Of a stretch of 64,000 bases of DNA, positions 37,439-45,449 are shown in pieces. The notes beneath the pieces were generated by a model, which had not been told where the DNA came from, searched no databases, and saw nothing but the letters and a program-made list of their open reading frames with translations. The position numbers were made by a program, and so were the translations under genes. Source of the DNA: an uncultured Acetatifactor sp. (GTDB lineage Bacteria; Bacillota; Clostridia; Lachnospirales; Lachnospiraceae); contig CAJUGL010000006.1 of NCBI GenBank assembly GCA_910586515.1, forward strand, positions 24,942-88,941. Reading direction: 5' to 3'. Position 1 is the stretch's first letter; the number at the start of each line of letters is the position of its first letter.

Positions 37439-39238
37439 TTATGTATTTGTTGTATAGTATTGCGCCTGCAAGTTATACAATTCGGTATACTTTCCACCTA
37501 ATTCAAGTAATTGCTTAAAATTACCCTGTTCAACAATCTGACCATTGTCAAATACAAGAATTTCATCACAAAATTGTGTGCTTGCCAGTCTATGTGAAAT
37601 ATAAATAGAAGTTTTACCTTTCACCAGATCAAAAAACTTGATATACATTTCATGTTCTGCTACAGGATCCAAGGCCGCTGTCGGTTCATCCAGCACCAAT
37701 ATTGGTGCATCTTTATACTTGGCCCTGGCAATTGCAAGCTTTTGACGTTCACCACCAGATAAATCAAGACCCTCTGGATCAAAATTACGTGACAGACTTG
37801 TTTCCACCCCATTCTTAAGTGTCTTTAGCTTATCACCAAAACCAACCTCCTGAAGAATCTCTTCCATCTTATTTATTTCATTAGGAAACTTCTCTGCTCC
37901 CAAAGAAAGATTTTCGCGAATTGAAAATGCAAATAGCTTAAAATCCTGAAATACAGTTGCAAACAATCCCATATATTCATCATAATCAATCTCTTTTATA
38001 TCAACACCATTTAAGAGTATACGGCCTTCTGTGGGATCATACAATCTCATTAACAGCTTTACAAACGTACTTTTTCCTGCTCCATTTTCGCCAACTATGG
38101 CAATACTTTTTGTTGGAGTAATATTTATATTAATATTTTTTAATGCATAAGTTTCCTGTCCCGGATACTTAAAAGAAACATTTTCAAACGATATCCTTGG
38201 ATTCACTTCTACCACTTCTGATAAAACTTTAGTGCCTGTCCGAAAAGTACTTTTAAGATCCATAAATTCTACAAATCTACTTAGATACTTACTTTGTGAT
38301 GCAATGTCTATGATAGAAGTAGCAATCCCTTTACTTGCTGAATTAAAGGTATTTAATGCATTCAAGTACATGCTAAAGGAACCTACCGTTATTGTTCTCA
38401 ATACTACAATCTGGTATCCCAAGATTGTATAAGCAAGAAAAGTAAATAGGTTATTTGCTACAAGAATCACTAATGAACATCTTAACTCCCTCTTTTGTCG
38501 GCTTTTAAAATAGGTTAAGATAGACTGACGAAAGGTATCAATTTTTGCTCTGAAAAAATCTACCGCTGAATATGCCAAAATATCCTTTCGCTGTTCTGTA
38601 TCCCACGAAAGATAAGCCATATAGCCAATACGTCTTAAATAAGGTTGTACATCCTCCATATATTGTCTTTGTCTTTTTCTATTTTGAGATGACACAACGC
38701 TATGAACAACTAAAACTATTAAAGATACCCAAATTAAAATTGCATTGGTGGTGATTACAATCGCTATCACCCCAACGAAGATCATCATATTTGAAAACAG
38801 TCCCTTAACGTTCTCCAGCAATGATACAAGATTATTACTATTACAGACTCTAGCAGCGTAATCAGCCATATCTCGAGTCTTTGGATCATCCCAGACAAAA
38901 TAATCCATCTCCATACACTTCTTGTCAATTTCCGAATTTATAGTAAATTCCATTCTCTGTTTTAAAAAAACTAAATGCTTGGATAGGATCATTTCTATAA
39001 TAGCAATAAACATTGATATTATAATCATTGCAACGGAAAGGTAAAGCACATACTGGTAACTTTTCCCATTCATAAATCCATCGATGATATACTTAGGGAA
39101 AATTATCATTGGAAAGGACCCTAATGCACTAAATATAGAGTCAACAATCATAAAAAACAAAAGTGATTTATCATACTTTAGTATTAACTTAAATAATGTA
39201 CGTATCTGCCGAAAGTCAAACGTTTTAGTCTTAAACAT
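37439..39238 (-). CDS. ABC exporter with fused ATPase domain (3)
   Basis: A 599-residue half-transporter: six helices, then an ATPase with Walker A GENGAGKST, signature DLSGGERQK, Walker B ILVLDEPTAALDP and ISHRLAST. AGGGAGGATAAT precedes the ATG. It lies 51 bp upstream of the S8 protease gene on the same strand. The codon usage is strongly AT-biased compared with the genes outside 29.6-41 kb. Together with exporters 1 and 2 and the fragment at 27.3 kb, this makes four related ATPases in one locus. It may act as a homodimer. Cargo is presumed to be a processed peptide, from context only. Confidence 0.87.
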   Translation of the reverse strand: MFKTKTFDFRQIRTLFKLILKYDKSLLFFMIVDSIFSALGSFPMIIFPKYIIDGFMNGKSYQYVLYLSVAMIIISMFIAIIEMILSKHLVFLKQRMEFTINSEIDKKCMEMDYFVWDDPKTRDMADYAARVCNSNNLVSLLENVKGLFSNMMIFVGVIAIVITTNAILIWVSLIVLVVHSVVSSQNRKRQRQYMEDVQPYLRRIGYMAYLSWDTEQRKDILAYSAVDFFRAKIDTFRQSILTYFKSRQKRELRCSLVILVANNLFTFLAYTILGYQIVVLRTITVGSFSMYLNALNTFNSASKGIATSIIDIASQSKYLSRFVEFMDLKSTFRTGTKVLSEVVEVNPRISFENVSFKYPGQETYALKNININITPTKSIAIVGENGAGKSTFVKLLMRLYDPTEGRILLNGVDIKEIDYDEYMGLFATVFQDFKLFAFSIRENLSLGAEKFPNEINKMEEILQEVGFGDKLKTLKNGVETSLSRNFDPEGLDLSGGERQKLAIARAKYKDAPILVLDEPTAALDPVAEHEMYIKFFDLVKGKTSIYISHRLASTQFCDEILVFDNGQIVEQGNFKQLLELGGKYTELYNLQAQYYTTNT

Positions 39239-39360
39239 ATATTATCCTCCCTAATATTGAGAACAGAATACAAAGTCGTCCACATAGACTACTAGCCCTC
39301 CATACCCCTTTAGCCTTGGCTGTATGCATTCCCTGAACCACCATACCAGTACATGGATAT

Positions 39361-39609
39361 AATATAGCCTCACATTATGTCCACTGCATCGTCTCCGTGG
39401 GCCGCCTTTCCTCGGACGGAAGACTGAGGACCTACGGCAATGGCTTTATTTGGGCAACGCTATCGAATATCTGGGGCGTTAGGCAAACTGTATTGCCATC
39501 ACCAACTTCAGGATAAAGTCTTTTGATGAGGATTCCGTCACCTTTGTGGCGAAAGACGTGTCTTGGTATAATCATGAAAAATCACATTCAGGGCAGCTTT
39601 ATCTTTTGT
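39361..39609 (+). pseudogene. IS91-family transposase remnant
   Basis: The plus strand encodes EDLRQWLYLGNAIEYLGR, then an in-frame TAG, then ANCIAITNFRIKSFDEDSV and TFVAKDV. This matches the conserved YLGRY-HR-AISN-RI block of IS91-type (HUH) transposases. The rest of the gene is missing. It shows that mobile DNA has acted at this end of the island. Confidence 0.75.
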
Positions 39610-39655
39610 AGAAAGCTACCCTTTCTTTCTGCCCTGAATATGATACTTCACTTAC

Positions 39656-40504
39656 TCAATCGGGTAACTTCCAAAATTCTAAAGGATTAGATATAAATAT
39701 TTCCACCTGTTTTGTGTTGGTTTCATTGTAATATCTAACAATTTTACTAGTAGCAGATAAATAATTACATGGCACTAAGTTGACTGCATTGACGATACGA
39801 TTTTGGGCAAGATTATCTTTATATGAGTTCTCAAAGCAACGAAAACGATAGACATGCTTTGACATATATATAAGTACTCTCTGGGCAAAAAAATGCTGCT
39901 CTCTACTAGAAATAGTATCCCTTATTCCGTCTACTCGTGATACATTGATTGATTTTTGAAACACGAAATAATCGCGGAGTTCCTGCAGATTCAAAATCAT
40001 TCCCGCATCATCCTGAAAATATACACCATGAGCCGCATCAAATAAAAGCCACTTATTACATTCCTCAGAATATACAATATTAACCACATGGCTTCCATAT
40101 GGATGAAAGTCAATCGGTAAACAAAATATGATTCTACTCAAGTATCCAAGTGCCCTAAAAACTTCATTTAATACACAAGCATATGTATAACAGCTAGCCC
40201 CATACTTTCCCCCACTGATATCAGCAATCATATCTGTAACTCTACTTTGCGATTCCAAAGGTAGTAAATCATTAGATAAAATCTGTGCAACCCACCTGGT
40301 TGCATTAACAAATGTCTCAACTTCTGTTTTTCCACGTAAATTCTCGATACCATACTGTATTCGCAATGCATCTATCTCATTTGACGAATATGAATAATCA
40401 AACTTAATATTATGTTCTTCATACGCGTACCCAGATACTCTAAGGAAATCCACATATACGTCTTTAGTTGCAAAGTCTGTAAGACCAAATTCAATATTTC
40501 TCAT
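39656..40504 (-). CDS. transglutaminase-like protein
   Basis: The 282-residue protein has a transglutaminase-like (papain-type) core with Cys in GGKYGASCYTYACVLNEVF, His in YGSHVVNIVYSEE and Asp in WLLFDAAHGVYF. A helical N-terminal part and a C-terminal domain of about 90 residues surround the core. No signal peptide is seen. GGGGAAGTA precedes the start. It is the first gene of the minus-strand island, separated from exporter 3 by the IS91 remnant. In a peptide locus such an enzyme could cross-link, cleave or acylate the product; that is inference. Composition is AT-rich. Confidence 0.7.
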   Translation of the reverse strand: MRNIEFGLTDFATKDVYVDFLRVSGYAYEEHNIKFDYSYSSNEIDALRIQYGIENLRGKTEVETFVNATRWVAQILSNDLLPLESQSRVTDMIADISGGKYGASCYTYACVLNEVFRALGYLSRIIFCLPIDFHPYGSHVVNIVYSEECNKWLLFDAAHGVYFQDDAGMILNLQELRDYFVFQKSINVSRVDGIRDTISSREQHFFAQRVLIYMSKHVYRFRCFENSYKDNLAQNRIVNAVNLVPCNYLSATSKIVRYYNETNTKQVEIFISNPLEFWKLPD

Positions 40505-40599
40505 TACTTCCCCTACAAATTTTTCTACTTCCGTTCATCCAAAAACCAGCCTTTTGACTACTGCTTCATATGCAGTTCATTCAATCCGTGTCTGCTTGA

Positions 40600-40862
40600 T
40601 AATAGCAGGTGATTCATCACCACGGAAGTACCCATTCAACAGAATATGACTTACTTAAAGGATTATCATTTGAAAAAATGCCTCGCGGGAAACAGCGTGG
40701 CAAGTTCTTTTTTGGTTCCAAAATAGCAGCGTTGAACTTCTGGAAACTCTTCAATTATATGAAACGTCGGGGAAACTACGCCCAAAAACCGGTACATGCA
40801 TAAAAGAAGGCCGGAAACCCCAGGCGAACATCCCCAAATGTCTGGCGATGTACTACAAAATA
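40600..40862 (+). pseudogene. unrecognised gene remnant
   Basis: Coding sense changes frame along the plus strand (LSFEKMPRGKQRGKFFFGSK, then LYETSGKLRPKTGTCIKEG and ANIPKCLAMYYKI before a stop). There is no start or ribosome binding site. I cannot assign a family. Confidence 0.35.
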
Positions 40863-40970
40863 TAAGTTTTTCAAGATACCATAGGAATAGGGGCTAAATA
40901 TATTTATGGTTTTGACCCCGACATCATTACATATCTACAGCATTATATTAACTCAATTACCCAAAGCGAA

Positions 40971-41015
40971 CAATATGACAAATTAGTTTATTTTTTCAAC
41001 TAATTTGTCATATTG
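40971..41015. repeat. 18-bp perfect palindrome ahead of the secreted peptide gene
   Basis: CAATATGACAAATTAGTT (40971-40988) and its exact complement (40998-41015) flank a nine-base loop. No T run follows on either strand, so it is not a simple terminator. The right arm overlaps the -35 box of the next promoter, as an operator might. Confidence 0.85.
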
Positions 41016-41041
41016 CGTTCTGTCCAAGAATATCCTACAAT
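41013..41041 (+). promoter_or_regulatory. promoter of the secreted peptide gene
   Basis: TTGCGT (41013-41018), 17-base spacer, TACAAT (41036-41041). Confidence 0.7.
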
Positions 41042-41082
41042 AATATGGAATCTTTAGAAAATATATAGAAAGGAGCTAGTTT

Positions 41083-41310
41083 ATGAAACATAATAAACAG
41101 CGCTTCAAAGCATCAGTATCCCTATTGGCGCTGCTGCTTACATTATCAACAGGAACAATATTTCACGGCCCGGAAACAGAAGATATGAGAACCGCATCTC
41201 CGACTCCGAGCCTTCTTGCTGCCCAAGAAACCAAGCCCGCAGCGATTTCAGAATGTACTCAAACGCTAACGGATTTAGATGGTGATAAAACGAAAATAAC
41301 AGAGAATTGA
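41083..41310 (+). CDS. small secreted peptide precursor, 75 residues
   Basis: An AAAGGAG site lies seven bases before the ATG. The first ~28 residues are a clear export signal: KHNKQRFK, then the hydrophobic ASVSLLALLLTLSTG. The remaining ~45 residues are polar (QETKPAAISECTQTLTDLD) with one Cys, and end in KITEN. No lipobox is present. It has its own promoter with a large palindrome and ends nine bases from the stop of the convergent XRE-TPR regulator. It may be a signal-peptide precursor or the stump of a longer secreted protein. No family is recognised. Confidence 0.65.
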   Translation: MKHNKQRFKASVSLLALLLTLSTGTIFHGPETEDMRTASPTPSLLAAQETKPAAISECTQTLTDLDGDKTKITEN

Positions 41311-41318
41311 CGGTTAGA

Positions 41319-43229
41319 TTATTGTAAATATTTTTCTCTCCGTTTTTCTAAAAAACCTTTCAGGGCAGAATCATACATAAACCCGGCCATTGATTCGCTT
41401 ATTCGAAAGGCTTTTTCCCAAACCTGCCGGAAGGATGCGTATTCTTCCGGCTTTTCAGCAGCAATTTCGTAAGCGTTCCACGCAATATGGTAAAACAGAT
41501 CTTCAATACTGCTGATTCTGAAAAGCAAAAGTGATTTCAATATCATACTTTCACCATACTTTACAGTATTGTCAATGCAGCGGATATCGCCCAGGTAGTT
41601 ATCATAATTTTTATACGCAATATCAAAGCCATAATGAAAGATGCCTGTCCTGAAGCTGTTTTGTTCAATGGAAAAAAGCACCGCCTCGTACCACCTCTTC
41701 GCCTCTTCAAGATGGCCAAGCCTGCGATATAAGCTGCCTATATTGCTTGCAATCATAATTTCCTCCCGCTGAAAAACCCACCACTTCATATCCCGGTCCT
41801 CAAAGTCAGGCACCGTACAGCGCATCGCTTCCAGCAGCATTTCCAGGCATTCCCGCAGATCGCTCCCCTTAATTTCCTTCAAAATAGCCTCAAAGAACAG
41901 AAGTTCCTGCCTCACCCTGCGAGACGCCGGATTTACTGAACGCCGGAATTTCTCAAACTCCCATTCCGCCTGTTCCCACTTCCTATATTCCATCAATGTA
42001 CTGATCAGCTGCCGCTGCTCCAGAACCTCCAGAGAGTCCGTTTCCAGCAGAGGCATATTCCATCCTCCGAATTTGCCGTATTGCTTCGCCAGCCTTCCGT
42101 AATTTTGGTAGGATGGTTTGTGAAGCCCCTTTTCTATTCTTTCCAGCTGTCTGGGCGTGATTACAAGCTCATCGCCGTCAAAGACAGCGTTCTCTCTGGA
42201 TTTTCCGTAAAATGTCCGAAGCATTTTCAGCGTCATTCCGGCATCCCTGGTATTATCCACAGAGATTCCCTGCCATATGCGATACCCGGGATAGTTAAAC
42301 CAGGCATAAATATCCCGGAACATTTTCCGGAAATCCTTCAGCTGTTCCGGATATTCCGGTTCATCAAAAAGAACAGCGTCAAATTCGAGCAGGCAGTCCA
42401 GCAGCGGCAGTACATAGCAATGGCAGCTATTCCTGCGCAGCAGCTCCAGAGTCTCCCGCCCTCTTGCAGCCATTCTTCCCATGGTGATATCCGGGATGAA
42501 AGCAGCGTCAAAAAATCCGTCCGATGCGGATGCCATCCGTATTCCCAGGATTACTGCCTGGGGCAGTGTCATTGCCGTCACACGCTCTCTCCAGCCGTGC
42601 TGCCCGGGATAATCCCACACTGCCTGCCACAGCTGCCCGGCCTCCTCCTTACGGCCATTTATAAACAAAGCTGCGCTTGCCAACAGGACAGCATCCAGCT
42701 CCCCCGGAGAAAGACAGAATGACTCCAGGCCTTGTGTCCAACCGTCCGGGACAGTACAGTTCACCGCTTCCACGGCAGTATCCAGGATAACCGCAGAAGC
42801 TTCTCTGCCCCCTGTCCTTTGCCCGATCAGCATTAAAATAACCTCCGCTTTCAGCAGAAACTGTTCTTCCAAAGGTTCCCGTTTTTTGTACTTTTTCCTG
42901 TAGTTATGGATTGCAGCGGCCGCTTCCTCAGGCTGTTCGGGCACAAGCAGGCAGATATCCTCCCGGCTCCGCCAGCGTTCCAGATCTTCCCCGGAAGCCA
43001 GAGATTCGAAATATTCCGGAGGGATCCCCATCCGCAGCATCAGGGTATCTCCCTCCATCTTTGTCCACTGTACAGTTCCCTTTTCCACCCTATCCAGCAT
43101 GGTCCGGCTCATTATGCCCGAAGATAATTTTTCCAGGGTCAGCTTTCGCTTTTTTCTTTCAGCGCCAAGGATTTTGCCGTATACCTTATTGTATTCCTGT
43201 ATAAATTCCTGTTCGTTGATTGTTCTCAT
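41319..43229 (-). CDS. XRE-type HTH regulator with TPR-like repeats
   Basis: A 636-residue protein. An N-terminal helix-turn-helix lies at about residues 17-55 (GAERKKRKLTLEKLSS, SRTMLDRVEKG). A long all-helical region follows, with TPR-like pairs such as NIGSLYRRLGHLEEAKRWYE (near 530). A second HTH-like stretch occurs mid-protein (VITPRQLERIEKGLHKPSY). The layout recalls Rgg/PlcR-type regulators that bind short peptides in the TPR groove. It follows folA after 32 bp on the same strand and converges on the small secreted peptide gene. The peptide link is inferred from neighbours only. Confidence 0.75.
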   Translation of the reverse strand: MRTINEQEFIQEYNKVYGKILGAERKKRKLTLEKLSSGIMSRTMLDRVEKGTVQWTKMEGDTLMLRMGIPPEYFESLASGEDLERWRSREDICLLVPEQPEEAAAAIHNYRKKYKKREPLEEQFLLKAEVILMLIGQRTGGREASAVILDTAVEAVNCTVPDGWTQGLESFCLSPGELDAVLLASAALFINGRKEEAGQLWQAVWDYPGQHGWRERVTAMTLPQAVILGIRMASASDGFFDAAFIPDITMGRMAARGRETLELLRRNSCHCYVLPLLDCLLEFDAVLFDEPEYPEQLKDFRKMFRDIYAWFNYPGYRIWQGISVDNTRDAGMTLKMLRTFYGKSRENAVFDGDELVITPRQLERIEKGLHKPSYQNYGRLAKQYGKFGGWNMPLLETDSLEVLEQRQLISTLMEYRKWEQAEWEFEKFRRSVNPASRRVRQELLFFEAILKEIKGSDLRECLEMLLEAMRCTVPDFEDRDMKWWVFQREEIMIASNIGSLYRRLGHLEEAKRWYEAVLFSIEQNSFRTGIFHYGFDIAYKNYDNYLGDIRCIDNTVKYGESMILKSLLLFRISSIEDLFYHIAWNAYEIAAEKPEEYASFRQVWEKAFRISESMAGFMYDSALKGFLEKRREKYLQ

Positions 43230-43261
43230 TTCCCTGCCCTTATCCCTCAGTTCTGCAGATG

Positions 43262-43771
43262 CTATGTCAAAGATATCCTCCCTGCCTTCCTCTCATACCT
43301 GCAAAAGGTATAGGCAATGTCAAAATACGTCTGCTCATCACTGTCCGCCGTCATTTTCCAGCAGGGATCCCTGTCCAGATCAGGGAAAAAGGCATCCGCC
43401 TCATAGTTTTGGTCAATTCTGGTGACATGGGCGGTATCACACCAGGGCAAAAGCTGACGATAAATACTTTCTCCTCCGATACAGTAGATATCTGCCGAGG
43501 GATAAGGTTTCAGTACCCTCTTCAATTCTTCCAGGGAATGAACCGTCTCAGCCCCCTTTACACCAAAGGACGTATCCCTGGACAGAACAATATTCACTCT
43601 TCCCCTCAGAGGCATTCCCTGAGGAAAAGTCTGCAGCGTTTTCCGCCCGTAAACCACGACTTTTCCCATGGTCTCCTCCCGGAAAAACTTATGATCGTTG
43701 GGAATAGTGACCAGCAGTCTGCCTTTCCGGCCAATCCCCCAGTTCCTGTCCGCAGCCACAATCAAATTCAT
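43262..43771 (-). CDS. folA: dihydrofolate reductase
   Basis: This 169-residue enzyme reduces dihydrofolate to tetrahydrofolate with NADPH. Visible features are MNLIVAADRNWGIGRKGRL at the start, the substrate Asp in IPNDHKFF, the cofactor loop VVVYGRKTLQTFP, and DIYCIGGESIYRQLLP. GGGGAGGGAATAAA precedes the ATG. It is upstream of the XRE-TPR gene, probably on the same transcript. Directly before it lies a copy of the 28-bp repeat derived from the acyltransferase gene. Confidence 0.93.
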   Translation of the reverse strand: MNLIVAADRNWGIGRKGRLLVTIPNDHKFFREETMGKVVVYGRKTLQTFPQGMPLRGRVNIVLSRDTSFGVKGAETVHSLEELKRVLKPYPSADIYCIGGESIYRQLLPWCDTAHVTRIDQNYEADAFFPDLDRDPCWKMTADSDEQTYFDIAYTFCRYERKAGRISLT

Positions 43772-43796
43772 TTTATTCCCTCCCCTTTTTCAACCG

Positions 43797-43824
43797 CTCC
43801 GGCGCTTTTCCCCGCTCTTGCCAT
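43797..43824. repeat. 28-bp direct repeat, copy 1
   Basis: Identical to 44295-44322 in the 3' end of the acyltransferase gene (begins CTCCGGCGCTTTTCCCC). The two copies flank the toxin-antitoxin module, in the same orientation. Confidence 0.92.
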
Positions 43825-43872
43825 CTGAGAACAGTCTATACTATCGGTTTCTTTTGGTCAAATAAAAACTTC

Positions 43873-43901
43873 TTGCGTCCGTTCCCGGGATGTGCTATAT
43901 T
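43873..43901 (+). promoter_or_regulatory. promoter of the antisense RNA
   Basis: TTGCGT (43873-43878), 17-base spacer ending TGTGC, TATATT (43896-43901). Confidence 0.82.
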
Positions 43902-43907
43902 AGACAT

Positions 43908-44012
43908 AGGGAAAAGCCATAGAAGCGGCTCTACCCCCAATAAGCAAGACTCCCCAGCCAGAAGCCGGGTCAGCCGTCACTATCGTCAGTAGTGGCGGCT
44001 ATTTCCTTTTTC
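43908..44012 (+). ncRNA. antisense RNA antitoxin (type I)
   Basis: Predicted from a strong promoter and an intrinsic terminator (GCCGTCACTA pairing with TAGTGGCGGC near 43972-43999, then TATTTCCTTTTT). The ~105-nt transcript runs convergent to the toxin mRNA and overlaps its 3' end, in the manner of RatA with TxpA. Its first ~30 bases resemble the start of the toxin mRNA itself (both contain GGAAAAG-CATAGA and GCGGCTCT-ACCC). Confidence 0.72.
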
Positions 44013-44094
44013 CCCGAAAGATTGTATAGCACAAACCTATCAGGGCAACAATGAATATTCCAATCTGAACCAAATCAGAGTATGTAACACACAT
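43999..44094 (-). CDS. holin-like type I toxin peptide, 31 residues
   Basis: The peptide is MCVTYSDLVQIGIFIVALIG followed by LCYTIFRGKRK: one membrane helix and a basic end, as in the putative holin-like toxin family (Hol-Tox). Such peptides damage the membrane when overproduced. GGAGG lies eight bases before the ATG, while an in-frame ATG 49 codons upstream has no site and would begin before the promoter. The mRNA starts near 44186 and has a structured leader (AGAGCC/GGCTCT). The opposite strand carries the presumed antisense RNA. Confidence 0.82.
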   Translation of the reverse strand: MCVTYSDLVQIGIFIVALIGLCYTIFRGKRK

Positions 44095-44192
44095 CGCATC
44101 ACCCTCCTTTCTTTCGTCTGGAGGGCTACTTGAACCCTCCGCAATACAAGAGGGTAAGAGCCGCCTTGGCTCTATGACTTTTCCGTAGTGAC

Positions 44193-44221
44193 AATATAGC
44201 ACAAATTCCGACTTCCGGCAA
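44193..44221 (-). promoter_or_regulatory. promoter of the toxin gene
   Basis: Minus-strand TTGCCG (44221-44216), 17-base spacer ending TGTGC, TATATT (44198-44193). Nearly a copy of the antisense promoter. Confidence 0.82.
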
Positions 44222-44287
44222 GAGGAGCTTACCAAAATCACACATCAAAAAGGACCATTTCTGCAGCCGTACAGCAAGCAGCTTTTT

Positions 44288-45352
44288 TCAACTTCTCCGG
44301 CGCTTTTCCCCGCTCTTGCCATGGCGGGGCAGCAACCGCGTTATTTCAAGGACTCTTTTTTCAAAACAATAATATGACAGAACAGACAGAACGATAAGAA
44401 TAAGAAAATACAGGATAAACTTCTGCGCTTCACTCAGTGCAGAAAGCCAAAGTTGATTTTCCGCAAGAAGATAAGCTCTGACAACAGGAATATGCCACAG
44501 ATAAATGGAAAAACTGACTTTTCCGATTATCTGCAGCGGCGGAAGCGTCAGCAGCCTGACAAGATACTTTCCATACAGCGCCATACAAATCAGATTCGCG
44601 CAAAGACAGGAAAATATCCAGCCCCCATATCCAGACACGGTTTCCAACCCAAACAGACACACGCTGATAATGCTTCCTGAAAATATCAGCAGATTGACGG
44701 CAGACAAAATCTCTTGTTTTACCGAGCCGCTCAGCAGCAATTCCGCAAGAAGCACTCCGAGAAAGAAATTCAGATAACCCTCGCCGCAAGTCCTGTAATT
44801 AAAAGGCACATTCCAGTCTCCAATCATCAGAATCATTCCCCAGACCATAACCAAAATACACAGCGGTAAATACAGCTTTGGAATACGAGAAGAAATCTTC
44901 CCTATCAGGCAGTACAGCATGTACAGCAGAAGCAATATACATAAAAACCATGCCGGAAAATTGTACGGCATAGCCTTACCGTCAAACCATCCCGTCGATA
45001 TCATTAAGCATGTGGCAAGCAGTCTTTTCGGATCCGGTATGGCTCTGTCCAGAAGCAAGATGCATAGATTGGAACAGAAATAAAGAGGATATATTTTTGC
45101 GATCTTCTTCGCCATAAAGATCCGGAAACTGCATTTCTGATTGATCATTCTGTTTTTATAATGATAGGCAGTGAGCAAACCACTCAGCATAAAAAAGATA
45201 TAATTTCCAAAATAACCGCCGTATCTGTATACCGGATCCAGCCACTCTGAGAAAGCTGCGTCGAAAGGCTCTTTAACATGGTATATCACAATTCCTATGC
45301 AAAAAACCGCTCTTAATCCGTCCAATCCCGCAAATCGTTTTGTCTGCTCCAT
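44288..45352 (-). CDS. acyltransferase 3 family membrane protein
   Basis: A 354-residue protein with ten or so membrane helices. It begins RFAGLDGLRAVFCIGIVIYH, where the conserved Arg and His of acyltransferase-3 proteins sit; a later FWLWHIP-like motif reads SIYLWHIPVVRA. Family members O-acetylate or succinylate surface sugars or lipids. The spacing from GGGGGTGAG to the ATG is fair. The last 10 codons contain one copy of the 28-bp repeat found before folA. The acceptor is unknown. Confidence 0.87.
   Translation of the reverse strand: MEQTKRFAGLDGLRAVFCIGIVIYHVKEPFDAAFSEWLDPVYRYGGYFGNYIFFMLSGLLTAYHYKNRMINQKCSFRIFMAKKIAKIYPLYFCSNLCILLLDRAIPDPKRLLATCLMISTGWFDGKAMPYNFPAWFLCILLLLYMLYCLIGKISSRIPKLYLPLCILVMVWGMILMIGDWNVPFNYRTCGEGYLNFFLGVLLAELLLSGSVKQEILSAVNLLIFSGSIISVCLFGLETVSGYGGWIFSCLCANLICMALYGKYLVRLLTLPPLQIIGKVSFSIYLWHIPVVRAYLLAENQLWLSALSEAQKFILYFLILIVLSVLSYYCFEKRVLEITRLLPRHGKSGEKRRRS
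44295..44322. repeat. 28-bp direct repeat, copy 2
   Basis: Source copy, within the acyltransferase coding sequence; see 43797-43824. Confidence 0.92.
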
Positions 45353-45449
45353 TTACACTCACCCCCAACAAGTTGTTTTATCATTTAAGTTTACACCGAA
45401 TTACGTCTATTTCCTCAAAAGCGCGGCAGATTCCCATGTCTTCCCCGTT

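Noticed and set aside
40971..41015. Intrinsic terminator
   Set aside because: The stem is AT-rich, the only T run is in the loop, and no T tract follows on either strand.
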